Source: Muribaculaceae bacterium
Lineage (GTDB): Bacteria; Bacteroidota; Bacteroidia; Bacteroidales; Muribaculaceae
NCBI GenBank assembly: GCA_017962285.1
Contig: JAGCVR010000023.1
Span: 1 to 6,578 of the forward strand
Length of the DNA stretch: 6,578 nt
Direction of reading: 5' to 3'
How positions within the stretch are numbered: the first letter of the stretch is position 1; every line of letters starts with the position of its first letter. Below are positions 1-6,174 of the stretch, piece after piece. The position numbers and the translations under genes are program-made. Below the pieces are notes generated by a model. That model did no database searches. It saw nothing but the letters and a program-made list of their open reading frames with translations, and was not told where the DNA came from.

Positions 1-1539
1 GATGTCCATCTGTGTGGCGGTGATGCCGTTCACCGTGCCTGTCACCTTGAAGTCCATGTCGCCAAGGTGGTCTTCGTCGCCCAGGATGTCGGAAAGCACC
101 GCGTGTTTCACGTTGCCCTCATCGGTAATAAGTCCCATTGCGATACCTGCCACGGGGCGTTTCATCTTCACACCTGCATCGAGCAGTGCGAGGCATCCGG
201 CACACACTGTTGCCATTGATGATGAACCGTTGCTTTCAAGGATGTCGCTCACGATGCGCACCGTGTAGGGAAAATCCTCTGTGGGCAGCATACGCTTCAG
301 GGCGCGGTGTGCCAGGTTTCCGTGACCTATTTCGCGGCGGCTAAGTCCGCGTGGCGCCTTTGCTTCGCCGGTGGCAAAGCCGAGGAAGTTGTAGTGAAGC
401 AGGAAACGTTCGTTGCTGTGGTTTAGCACGTCGTCCACAAGTTTCTCATCGAGTTTCGTGCCAAGCGTAACGGTGGCAAGAGCCTGAGTCTCACCGCGTG
501 TAAACACGGCCGAGCCGTGAGGCCAGGGCAGGTAATCGGTCTGGCACCAGATGGGGCGAATCTCGTTGGTCTTGCGACCGTCGAGGCGGATGTGCTCGTC
601 GAGGATGCAGCGGCGAACTGCGTCGCGCTGAACATCGTGGAAATAACGGGCAATCATCAGTTCTTTCTCTTCGCGCTCCTCTTCGGGGATGGTTTCCAGG
701 AAATCATCGTGGATTTTCTGGAACGACTCGTTGCGCCACTGCTTGTCGGCGCTTCCAGCCTTTGCTATTTCGTAGCACTTGGGATAACATTCCTGGCGAA
801 CACGCTCCTTTATCTCCTCGTCGTCGGTCTCGTGGCAGTATTCGCGCTTGGTTACGCCAAGTTCTGCTGCAAGTTCTTTCTGTGCCACGCACATGGGCTT
901 GATGGCTTCGTGGGCGGCTTTGAGGGCTGCGATGAGGTCGTCCTCGCTGCATTCGTCCATTTCGCCTTCCACCATCATGATGTTGTCGTAGGTGGCTCCT
1001 ACCATCAGCTCCATGTCGGCTTCCTGCATCTGCTCAAAGGTGGGGTTGATGACGAATTCTCCACCTATTCTGGCAACACGCACTTCCGAGATGGGCTCTT
1101 CAAATGGGATGTCGCTCACGGCGATGGCTGCCGAGGCGGCAAGTCCTGCCAGTGCATCGGGGGCATCCACTCCGTCGCTCGAGAACATTATCACATTCAC
1201 AATGGTGTTGGCATGATAATTCGAGGGGAAAAGCGGGCGCAGCACGCGGTCCACAAGACGCGATGTGAGAATCTCGTAATCCGACGCGCGTCCTTCTCGC
1301 TTGGTGAAACCTCCAGGGTAACGGCCAAATGCCGAATATTTTTCTTTGTATTCAACTTGAAGGGGCATGAAATCGGCTCCTTCTTCGGCTTCTTTTGCAG
1401 AAACCACTGTGGCAAGCAGCATAGTGTTGCCAAATCGTAATTCAACGGCTCCATCGGCTTGCTTGGCAAGCTTTCCAGTTTCGAGGGTGATAACACGTCC
1501 ATCACCCAGTACGATGGTTTTCTTTGTAGGTGTTAACAT
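1..1539 (-). CDS. pnp: Polynucleotide phosphorylase (PNPase), 3' end beyond the left edge
   Basis: PNPase degrades RNA 3' to 5' using phosphate, releasing nucleoside diphosphates; it is a cytoplasmic trimer and often part of the RNA degradosome. Reading the minus strand from the ATG at 1539 gives 513 codons without a stop to base 1. Full-length family members are about 700-750 residues, so the KH and S1 RNA-binding domains lie outside. Visible in order: first RNase PH domain (about 13-210) with the '[14 protein letters not shown]' loop at 71-84; the helical linker domain (about 240-320, acidic and Lys/Glu-rich); and the second RNase PH domain from about 325, with 'SRREIGHG' at 400-407 and 'NGSSSMA' at 437-443 (phosphate binding). 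The block '[12 protein letters not shown]' follows, where D490, D496 and K498 match E. coli D486, D492 and K494. All expected catalytic residues are present. The start is supported by the upstream -7 box and by family length. Identification is near certain. Confidence 0.97.
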   Translation of the reverse strand, partial: MLTPTKKTIVLGDGRVITLETGKLAKQADGAVELRFGNTMLLATVVSAKEAEEGADFMPLQVEYKEKYSAFGRYPGGFTKREGRASDYEILTSRLVDRVLRPLFPSNYHANTIVNVIMFSSDGVDAPDALAGLAASAAIAVSDIPFEEPISEVRVARIGGEFVINPTFEQMQEADMELMVGATYDNIMMVEGEMDECSEDDLIAALKAAHEAIKPMCVAQKELAAELGVTKREYCHETDDEEIKERVRQECYPKCYEIAKAGSADKQWRNESFQKIHDDFLETIPEEEREEKELMIARYFHDVQRDAVRRCILDEHIRLDGRKTNEIRPIWCQTDYLPWPHGSAVFTRGETQALATVTLGTKLDEKLVDDVLNHSNERFLLHYNFLGFATGEAKAPRGLSRREIGHGNLAHRALKRMLPTEDFPYTVRIVSDILESNGSSSMATVCAGCLALLDAGVKMKRPVAGIAMGLITDEGNVKHAVLSDILGDEDHLGDMDFKVTGTVNGITATQMDI

Positions 1540-1568
1540 ATAAAATTAAATTATTCTTAAAAATCGAG

Positions 1569-1576
1569 CAAAGATA
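1569..1576 (-). promoter_or_regulatory. Bacteroidetes -7 promoter element of pnp
   Basis: On the minus strand the bases read TATCTTTG, an exact match to the Bacteroidetes -7 consensus TAnnTTTG. It sits 29 bases upstream of the pnp ATG, which predicts a short leader of about 20-25 bases. I see no good TTTG -33 box at the usual 19-21 base spacing, so the call rests on the -7 match and the position. Confidence 0.6.
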
Positions 1577-1642
1577 GCAAATAGTTTTCAGTTATCGGGT
1601 ATGGTGGCTCTGCTTTTTTATTATAATAATGTATTTTAGGCA

Positions 1643-1659
1643 GTTTTGGACGTCAAAAC
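1643..1659. promoter_or_regulatory. Inverted repeat between the divergent pnp and transporter promoters
   Basis: GTTTTG, five bases (GACGT), then CAAAAC form a perfect 6-bp inverted repeat in a 17-base site. It lies between the two -7 boxes (1569-1576 minus and 1705-1712 plus), so it could be an operator serving either gene. No regulator is encoded nearby, and a repeat of this size in AT-rich DNA can arise by chance. The rest of the 204-base gap is AT-rich with no further structure that I can support. Confidence 0.25.
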
Positions 1660-1704
1660 CAATATAATTTCACAAGATACTCCCACTTTTTTAGGAAATA
1701 TGTG

Positions 1705-1712
1705 TATCTTTG
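1705..1712 (+). promoter_or_regulatory. Bacteroidetes -7 promoter element of the OPT transporter
   Basis: TATCTTTG matches TAnnTTTG exactly and is identical to the pnp box on the other strand; the match extends by one base (TATCTTTGC). It ends 31 bases before the ATG at 1744, giving a predicted leader of about 25 bases. No clear -33 TTTG is present at the expected spacing. The leader (AATAATGATACTTAAATATCGG) has no strong Shine-Dalgarno site, as is common in this phylum. Confidence 0.6.
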
Positions 1713-1743
1713 CGCAGAATAATGATACTTAAATATCGGAATA

Positions 1744-3453
1744 ATGAGTAAAGATAACGACATTAAAATTCAGCAAGAAGTGATGGAACTTCCCGAGAAC
1801 GCGTTCCGGGAATTGAAGAAAGATGAAAAATATGTTCCTGTGCTTAAGCCCGAGCGTCAGTATCGCGAAGTTACTGCCTACTCGGTTACCATGGGTCTGA
1901 TAATGGCGGTGATTTTCAGTGCCGCTGCTGCTTATCTGGGGTTGAAGGTGGGGCAGGTGTTCGAGGCTGCCATTCCTATCGCCATCATCGCCGCCGGTGT
2001 GAGCGGTGTGATGAAACGCAAGAATTCGCTTGGCGAAAACGTCATCATCCAGTCGATTGGTGCGGCAAGCGGTATAGTAGTGGCTGGTGCTATCTTCACC
2101 CTGCCGGCACTCTATATCCTGCAGGCAAAATACCCCGACATAACCGTGAACTTCCTAGAGGTGTTCCTGAGCTCTCTGCTCGGTGGCACTCTGGGAATAC
2201 TTTTCTTTATCCCGTTCCGGAAATATTTCGTGAGCGACATGCACGGCAAGTTCCCCTTCCCTGAGGCAACTGCTACTACTCAGGTGCTTATCAGCGGTGA
2301 GAAAGGTGGCGCGCAGGCAAAGCCGCTGCTTATTGCAGGTCTTGTGGGTGGCATCTACGACTTCCTCCTTTCAACTTTCGGATGGTGGAAGGAAGTCGTG
2401 ACTACCGCGGCTCTGCCGGCATTGCAGAACATCACCGACAATGTGAAAATGGTGTTCAAGGTGAATACTCAGGCGGCCATACTTGGTCTCGGTTACATCA
2501 TCGGTCTCCGCTACAGTTTCATTATTTTCGCCGGTAGCGCGTTTATCTGGTGGATAATAGTTCCCCTGATGGGCTCAAATCCTGAAATGGCTGGAAGCAC
2601 TGCTGAAGAAATCTTCCGCGGCGGTGCCCGCTATATCGGTATTGGCGGTATCGCCATGAGCGGTATCATCGGCATTGTCAAGTCTTGGGGCGTGATTAAG
2701 AGTGCCGTGGGACTTGCCGGAAAATCCTTCGGCAAACAGGCCGACACACAGGTGAAGGTGGAGCGCACCCAGCGCGACATTTCCATGAAGGCTCTCGTCT
2801 TTGCGCTGGCTGCGGCATTGCTCATCACATTCGTGTTTTTCTACATAGGAGTCATTCACCATCTGTGGCAGACAATAGTGGCATTCCTCGTGGTTACCGT
2901 CATCGCCTTCCTGTTCACTACCGTGGCGGCCAATGCCATCGCCATCGTGGGCAGTAATCCCGTGAGCGGCATGACGCTGATGACACTCATCATTGCCAGC
3001 GGCATATTCGTGAGCATTGGTCTCAGCGGCTCAAAGGGTATTGTGGCAAGCATGGTGATTGGCGGTGTGGTCTGTACCGCATTGTCCATGGCAGGAGGTA
3101 TGGTTACCGATATGAAAATCGGTTACTGGCTTGGAACCACGCCGGCAAAACAGCAGACGTGGAAATTCGTGGGAACCATTGTCAGTGCTGCAACTGTGGG
3201 TGGCGTAATGCTGATTCTGAACAAAGTGTATGGCTTTGTGGGCGACGATGCTCTGGTGGCTCCTCAAGCCAATGCCATGGCTGCCGTTATCGATCCTCTG
3301 ATGATGGGCGGCGATACTCCGTGGCTGCTCTATATCGTTGGTGCAATCCTCGCATGTATGCTCAACTGGCTCGGTGTGCCGGCGCTGGCATTCTCGCTTG
3401 GTATGTTCATCCCGCTTGAGTTGAACCCCCTCTGCTCATTGGTGGCGCCATAA
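1744..3453 (+). CDS. OPT-family oligopeptide transporter, main part; frameshifted near its C-terminus
   Basis: An inner-membrane transporter of the OPT superfamily (the bacterial group covered by TIGR00733), whose members import oligopeptides or metal chelates by cation coupling; the substrate cannot be read from sequence. After a polar N-terminus (about 1-40) comes the typical first block 'KPERQYREVTAYSVTMG' leading into a membrane segment. Many hydrophobic segments follow. Family blocks visible are 'GLRYSFIIFAGSAF', 'NPVSGMT' at 405-411 and 'KQQTWKFVGTIVSAATVGG'. This frame ends at residue 569 with the non-homologous tail 'NPLCSLVAP'. The missing C-terminus continues in the next frame (3426-3707). 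One extra base after AAC at 3424-3426, most simply an A, restores 'LNTPLLIGGAISWFVSTR' and a protein of about 654 residues, a normal family length. Either the gene is a recent pseudogene or one base was lost in sequencing or assembly. It stands alone, divergent from pnp. Confidence 0.93.
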   Translation: MSKDNDIKIQQEVMELPENAFRELKKDEKYVPVLKPERQYREVTAYSVTMGLIMAVIFSAAAAYLGLKVGQVFEAAIPIAIIAAGVSGVMKRKNSLGENVIIQSIGAASGIVVAGAIFTLPALYILQAKYPDITVNFLEVFLSSLLGGTLGILFFIPFRKYFVSDMHGKFPFPEATATTQVLISGEKGGAQAKPLLIAGLVGGIYDFLLSTFGWWKEVVTTAALPALQNITDNVKMVFKVNTQAAILGLGYIIGLRYSFIIFAGSAFIWWIIVPLMGSNPEMAGSTAEEIFRGGARYIGIGGIAMSGIIGIVKSWGVIKSAVGLAGKSFGKQADTQVKVERTQRDISMKALVFALAAALLITFVFFYIGVIHHLWQTIVAFLVVTVIAFLFTTVAANAIAIVGSNPVSGMTLMTLIIASGIFVSIGLSGSKGIVASMVIGGVVCTALSMAGGMVTDMKIGYWLGTTPAKQQTWKFVGTIVSAATVGGVMLILNKVYGFVGDDALVAPQANAMAAVIDPLMMGGDTPWLLYIVGAILACMLNWLGVPALAFSLGMFIPLELNPLCSLVAP

Positions 3454-3707
3454 GTTGGTTCGTGAGCACTCGCACCAAGAACGAAGAAGTGAACAAAGCT
3501 CGTCAGGAACGTGGAACTTTGCTCGCTTCCGGATTCATCGCCGGTGGCGCGCTGATGGGTGTGGTAAGTGCCGGAATGCGTTTCTTCGGCTTCAGTTACG
3601 AGAGTACGGTTGGCGATTCCGCCGCAAGCATCCTTGCGATAGTTCTTTACCTTGCACTTATCGCTTATCTGGCTGTGAGCTGCATCAGGGCGAAGAAAAA
3701 TGAATGA
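3426..3707 (+). pseudogene. C-terminal fragment of the frameshifted OPT transporter
   Basis: This frame is -1 relative to the main transporter frame. Its translation continues the family sequence exactly where the main frame leaves it: 'LLIGGAISWFVSTR' from 3432, then a cytoplasmic loop 'TKNEEVNKARQERG', two hydrophobic segments ('LLASGFIAGGALMGVVSAGM' and 'SAASILAIVLYLALIAYLAV') and a basic end 'RAKKNE' before the TGA at 3705-3707. It could start translation only at weak codons such as the GTG at 3462, and no ribosome site precedes that. I therefore read it as the tail of the upstream gene and not as a gene of its own. The intact reading frame and normal codon choice after the break argue for a very recent mutation or a sequence error. 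Confidence 0.85.
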
Positions 3708-3739
3708 CGTGATTTCGGATTGAAATAATGGTACACATA

Positions 3740-3775
3740 AATGTGGGATTTCAGAATCATCTGGAATCCTACATT
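3740..3775 (+). terminator. Strong 15-bp hairpin downstream of the transporter (terminator-like, or edge of the hairpin element)
   Basis: The arms AATGTGGGATTTCAG (3740-3754) and CTGGAATCCTACATT (3761-3775) pair over all 15 positions, with two G-T wobbles, around the six-base loop AATCAT. It begins 32 bases after the transporter stop and is followed by CGTTATTTAG, which is T-rich but not a clean U-tract. It could stop transcription of the transporter. It is also the first of a series of hairpins up to 4094 and may belong to that element. Confidence 0.5.
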
Positions 3776-4009
3776 CGTTATTTAGATGTGGCTGAAGTTC
3801 GTCTTCGACGCACTTCAATGCTGTCGCAACTACACCAAGCTTCGCGCATCTTTGATGCGCTCGCATGGTGCTTCATATTGAAATCGGGTCTCCGACCCGC
3901 CCGACTTCTTCGAAGTCTTTAACTCCTGCGTCTTGCCCAGCGTGCGACCAATCCACCATCATCATTCACCGCCACAGTCACCTCGCCCAGAGGGCGAGCA
4001 TTTTAGTAA

Positions 4010-4057
4010 CCCTCAGTGCCACAGCGAAATGCGTAGCATTGAGTTGTGAACTGGGGG
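4010..4057. repeat. Long imperfect hairpin with tandem G-A mismatches
   Basis: The innermost stem is AATGC (4028-4032) with GCATT (4036-4040), closing the loop GTA. Outside it, GA (4026-4027) faces GA (4041-4042), giving tandem G-A mismatches as found in structured RNA. Next, CACAGC (4020-4025) pairs with GTTGTG (4043-4048) with one wobble. After a small internal loop, CCCTCAGT (4010-4017) pairs with ACTGGGGG (4050-4057) with one wobble. That makes 19 pairs in total. It lies in the hairpin array, between the two CGCCC-type hairpins. Confidence 0.5.
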
Positions 4058-4104
4058 CCGAAGTCCCACACTCCACTGTCGCCCGACGGGCGACCACCTC
4101 GTTA

Positions 4105-4139
4105 TGATACACTTTCTTTGTTTTCAGTCGTGATACACT
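4105..4139. repeat. 9-bp direct repeat TGATACACT at the 3' end of the secreted-protein gene
   Basis: TGATACACT occurs at 4105-4113 and again at 4131-4139, with 17 bases between. The right copy encodes part of the last residues (LVYHD) of the minus-strand gene and the left copy lies just past its stop, next to the hairpin array. It may mark a slip or an insertion event at the array edge, or be chance. Confidence 0.3.
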
Positions 4140-4708
4140 AGTCTCTTGAAATTAGCCTGGTAACTGTCCATCAGTTTCAGCACATCGGCAGGCTTCTCAA
4201 TCGTTTGGGGGTGAAGGCTCATGCTGTCGTCTTTTACTGGCCAGTCCTTCACTGCCGGGGCAACCTTGATAACCTTGCTGTTTTCGAAATAGAAACGGTA
4301 TTCTTGCTTTGCGTCGCCCTCTTCGCGGACCAGAAGGGCAAACATGGGGTCACCTTTCTCAGGGTCCCAGAGGAATTCCCAGTAATAGGAGTGGATGCCC
4401 ATGGCGTAGGTGATCTTGCAGGTAAGGAAATAGAGCTTGCTGTCCTCCGAGCCGTCGTAGGAGTACTGCTGCTGAGTGAAATAGTACTTCTCGTGCCGTT
4501 CATGCATGCCGGAACCGGGAAGGTTTTGAGCCACGTCAATGCAAGCCTCGTTGAACATCTGGTCTTCGAATGGCTTGTCATTCATCATGTTGAGCCTGTT
4601 TGCGTAGGTCTCACGGATTTCGGCAATGCGTTTGCCGTGCGACTGGGCATTGGCGAATACTGCGGCAAAAAGTGTTGCCGCAAGGATTAGTGTGATGCGT
4701 GTTTTCAT
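4124..4708 (-). CDS. Secreted or periplasmic protein of unknown function, 194 residues
   Basis: I do not recognise the family. The N-terminus is a clear Sec signal peptide: the basic start MKTR, a hydrophobic core (about 5-18), and an A-N-A motif at 19-21 followed by Q22, so cleavage after A21 is likely. There is no lipobox cysteine. The mature part is soluble, about 173 residues, with two cysteines (C56, C97). An amphipathic Arg/Glu-rich start (about 25-60) is followed by an aromatic-rich middle (about 75-116, with 'KYYF' and 'SYYWEFLW'). A short 'EYRFYFENSKVIKV' stretch looks like beta strands. The ATG at 4708 is 13 bases after the nagA stop, so the two genes are probably cotranscribed. That could mean a role in the envelope linked to amino-sugar use, but the placement is the only support. 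No terminator with a U-tract follows it. Confidence 0.85.
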   Translation of the reverse strand: MKTRITLILAATLFAAVFANAQSHGKRIAEIRETYANRLNMMNDKPFEDQMFNEACIDVAQNLPGSGMHERHEKYYFTQQQYSYDGSEDSKLYFLTCKITYAMGIHSYYWEFLWDPEKGDPMFALLVREEGDAKQEYRFYFENSKVIKVAPAVKDWPVKDDSMSLHPQTIEKPADVLKLMDSYQANFKRLVYHD

Positions 4709-4721
4709 ATCGGTGTTGTTT

Positions 4722-5879
4722 TTAATCAGCCAGATTCACTTCTTCGCCCATGGCAAACACTGCCTTTAGGTTGATGTCATCGTCGAAAATCAGGATATCG
4801 GCGTCCTTGCCTTCCTGTAGCGTGCCCTTTCGGTCGTAGATTCCAAGAATCCGCGACGGTGTCTCCGATGCCATCCGGCACGCGTCGTCGAGAGGAATAC
4901 CGGCTACTTTCACCGCCGTGCGAATCAGCCGGTCCATGGTAGCGATACTTCCTGCAAGAGCCGAACGGTCGGCAAGTTTACACACTCCGTCTTCTATGAT
5001 TACTCGTGGGTCGAACGCCTGTGTGCTGTCGCTCGCTGCCACGGCAAGTGCGTCGGTTACGAGTGCTGTCCGCTCAAGCCCCTTTGCCCTGTAAACGAGC
5101 TGCAATAGTGGTGGCGGAACGTGTATTCCGTCGGCGATGACTTCCACGGTCATGTTTTCCATCAGATAGACGGCTTCCACAGTGCCGGCATGCTTGAACT
5201 CGCGCACGTTGTGGAATCCGGGCATGGCATTGTAGAAGTGTGTGACATGGCTGTAGCCCGATTCGTAGGCGGCGCGGATGTCTTCATACTCTGCCTCTGT
5301 GTGTGCAATGGCTGCTATCACTCCGTTGTGCGACAGGAATCGCCCAAGCTTCAGGGCGCCCGGTAATTCTGGCGCAGAGTCCCCTCGCTTTATGCATTTA
5401 TATGCTCCCACCAGATACTGGTATTCATCGGGGTCGGGCATGCGGATGATGTCGGGCAGCTGTGCTCCTGCGCGGCGGGGGTTGAAGTATGGACCTTCGA
5501 GGTGAAGACCCAGGATGGGGCTTTTGGGGTCCTCCATCAGTTGTGCGCATGTTGTGGCTGCTGTTTCAATCATGGGAAGCGTGGATGAGGAAAGCGTGGG
5601 GAGTATGGCGGTGGTGCCATGCTTGAGGTGAGCTGTTACGGCAGTGTTGAATGCTTCCGGAGTGCCCTCCATGAAATCGCTTCCGCCTCCTCCGTGAACG
5701 TGCATGTCGATACCGCCCGGAACCACATGCATCCCGTGTGCGTCAATCTTCTTGGCTTCAGAAATCAGCTCGCCGTCGGTGGAAATCTCAATTATTCTCC
5801 CTTTGTTGAAAATAACCGATGCGCCGTTGAGCCATCCCTTCGAAGTAAGAACATGTCCGTTGTAAATCTGAGTGAGCAT
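4722..5879 (-). CDS. nagA: N-acetylglucosamine-6-phosphate deacetylase
   Basis: A cytoplasmic amidohydrolase-superfamily enzyme that removes acetate from GlcNAc-6-phosphate to give glucosamine-6-phosphate, the committed step in GlcNAc and cell-wall amino-sugar recycling. The 385 residues match the usual family length. Metal and active-site residues are in order: the H-x-H pair H60/H62 in 'PGGIDMHVHGG', E128 in 'HLEGPYFNP', H193 in 'AIAHTEAEY', H214 in 'VTHFYNAMPG', and the catalytic aspartate D276 in 'LVTDALA'. 'DGIHVPP' (250-256), 'LAGSIATMD' (308-316) and the closing 'GTLQEGKDADILIFDDD' block complete the family pattern. The H-x-H pair suggests a two-metal site, unlike E. coli NagA, which as I recall lacks it. 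No nagB or transporter is adjacent; only the secreted-protein gene follows, 13 bases downstream. The ATG at 5879 is supported by the -7 box 37 bases upstream and by family alignment. Confidence 0.96.
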   Translation of the reverse strand: MLTQIYNGHVLTSKGWLNGASVIFNKGRIIEISTDGELISEAKKIDAHGMHVVPGGIDMHVHGGGGSDFMEGTPEAFNTAVTAHLKHGTTAILPTLSSSTLPMIETAATTCAQLMEDPKSPILGLHLEGPYFNPRRAGAQLPDIIRMPDPDEYQYLVGAYKCIKRGDSAPELPGALKLGRFLSHNGVIAAIAHTEAEYEDIRAAYESGYSHVTHFYNAMPGFHNVREFKHAGTVEAVYLMENMTVEVIADGIHVPPPLLQLVYRAKGLERTALVTDALAVAASDSTQAFDPRVIIEDGVCKLADRSALAGSIATMDRLIRTAVKVAGIPLDDACRMASETPSRILGIYDRKGTLQEGKDADILIFDDDINLKAVFAMGEEVNLAD

Positions 5880-5915
5880 TTTTCTTAAGAATTATTCTCT
5901 CTTCTTCCCTTAATG

Positions 5916-5945
5916 CAAAGGTAATAATTAAAAATATTTCTGAAA
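5916..5945 (-). promoter_or_regulatory. Promoter of nagA (Bacteroidetes -7 and weak -33 boxes)
   Basis: On the minus strand TACCTTTG at 5923-5916 matches the -7 consensus TAnnTTTG exactly. TTTC at 5945-5942, 18 bases upstream, resembles the -33 box TTTG. Transcription would start near 5910, leaving a leader of about 30 bases that is rich in purines (GGGAAGAAGAGAG) ahead of the ATG at 5879. Confidence 0.65.
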
Positions 5946-5957
5946 ATGATTATGTGT

Positions 5958-5982
5958 AATTTATGTTTTGTTAACATAAATT
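5958..5982. promoter_or_regulatory. Perfect 10-bp inverted repeat, candidate operator upstream of nagA
   Basis: AATTTATGTT (5958-5967) and AACATAAATT (5973-5982) are exact inverted copies separated by TTGTT. The 25-base two-fold symmetric site begins 12 bases upstream of the nagA -33-like box. It also lies between the two divergent promoters. Its size and symmetry fit a dimeric regulator better than a terminator: the stem is nearly all A-T and no U-tract follows. The regulator is unknown. Confidence 0.45.
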
Positions 5983-6046
5983 TAATGTTGTTTGCGATTT
6001 CAAGGATGCCTTTTGGGGCTTGGTTTTTCCGGTTTCGAGACTGTTT

Positions 6047-6073
6047 CACCTTAAAAAATGTGAATATAAGGTG
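6047..6073. promoter_or_regulatory. Inverted repeat upstream of the GT5 promoter, candidate operator
   Basis: CACCTTA (6047-6053) and TAAGGTG (6067-6073) are exact 7-bp inverted copies with 13 bases between. The right arm ends 30 bases before the -7 box at 6104, so a bound protein would sit just upstream of RNA polymerase or touch its -33 contacts. No regulator can be named. Confidence 0.35.
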
Positions 6074-6103
6074 TCTTATAGTGTTAATGTGGGAAAAAAT
6101 GAG

Positions 6104-6111
6104 TAACTTTG
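6104..6111 (+). promoter_or_regulatory. Bacteroidetes -7 promoter element of the GT5 gene
   Basis: TAACTTTG matches TAnnTTTG exactly. It ends 80 bases before the ATG at 6192, so the transcript would have an unusually long leader of roughly 75 bases compared with the other genes here. TGTT at 6082-6085, 18 bases upstream, is a poor -33 match. Confidence 0.6.
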
Positions 6112-6121
6112 CTTGTTAAAC

Positions 6122-6174
6122 TGTGCCTGTTGCAAAAAAGATGAGGGCGTAAGGCCGTTTTTGTGGCTTGCACA
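6122..6174 (+). promoter_or_regulatory. Leader hairpin in the 5' untranslated region of the GT5 gene
   Basis: Directly after the predicted start, TGTGC (6122-6126) pairs with GCACA (6170-6174). After a two-by-two mismatch, GTTGCAAAAA (6129-6138) pairs with TTTTTGTGGC (6158-6167) using three G-U wobbles. An inner GGC/GCC stem (6146-6148 with 6154-6156) caps it. The structure ends 17 bases before the ATG, leaving an A-rich ribosome-loading stretch free. It may stabilise the mRNA or regulate it; it matches no riboswitch class I know. Confidence 0.4.

Larger units (their letters stand above)
3740..4094. repeat. Non-coding array of eight compact hairpins (probable Bacteroidetes intergenic repeat element)
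   Basis: The 416-base gap between the convergent transporter and secreted-protein genes is filled with hairpins. In order: 3740-3775 (15 bp); 3793-3817 (TGAAGT and CGTC arms, loop TTC, one mismatch); 3833-3870 (CACCA, GC and a core GCGCATC/GATGCGC with loop TTT); 3885-3899 (CGGGTC/GACCCG, loop TCC); 3903-3917 (GACTTC/GAAGTC, loop TTC); 3982-3998 (CTCGCCC/GGGCGAG, loop AGA); 4010-4057 (long imperfect stem, loop GTA); and 4078-4094 (GTCGCCC/GGGCGAC, loop GAC). All but the first have a three-base loop, while the stem sequences differ, so geometry is kept and sequence is not. The two CGCCC/GGGCG hairpins bracket the long one. Short open frames cross the region but look non-coding. Similar elements occur, to my recollection, in other Bacteroidales genomes; I could not check this. 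Roles as a REP-like element, a structured RNA or a mobile remnant are all possible. Confidence 0.6.

Noticed and set aside
517..1440. Plus-strand open frame of 307 codons
   Set aside because: It lies opposite pnp, whose minus-strand translation has all family motifs. The plus-frame product is a Phe/His/Val-rich shadow without a family or ribosome site.
3421..3437. Programmed -1 ribosomal frameshift in the transporter
   Set aside because: The shift direction fits -1, but AAC CCC CTC is not a good slippery heptamer in either register, and this family is not known for programmed shifting. A lost base is simpler.
3330..3866. Minus-strand open frame of 178 codons across the transporter end and the intergenic gap
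   Set aside because: It overlaps the clearly coding transporter C-terminus in antisense, crosses several hairpins and shows no recognisable domain.
4054..4067. Separate small hairpin GGGGC/GTCCC with loop CGAA
   Set aside because: It competes with the outer helix of the longer 4010-4057 hairpin, which has far more pairs; kept only as an alternative fold.
3793..4094. CRISPR array
   Set aside because: The hairpins differ in sequence and spacing; there are no identical repeats with unique spacers and no cas genes.
4078..4094. Intrinsic terminator for the nagA operon
   Set aside because: The stem is strong and lies about 30 bases after the stop of the last gene, but no U-tract follows in the minus direction. 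It fits the array better.
3728..4107. Two overlapping plus-strand short frames (3728-3922 and 3865-4107) over the hairpin array
   Set aside because: Their translations simply read through hairpin arms, with no domain, signal peptide or ribosome site. The regularity is in the base pairing. Such frames are easily over-annotated as hypothetical proteins.
4205..4690. Plus-strand open frame of 161 codons
   Set aside because: Antisense to the secreted-protein gene, which has a proper signal peptide, start and operon spacing.
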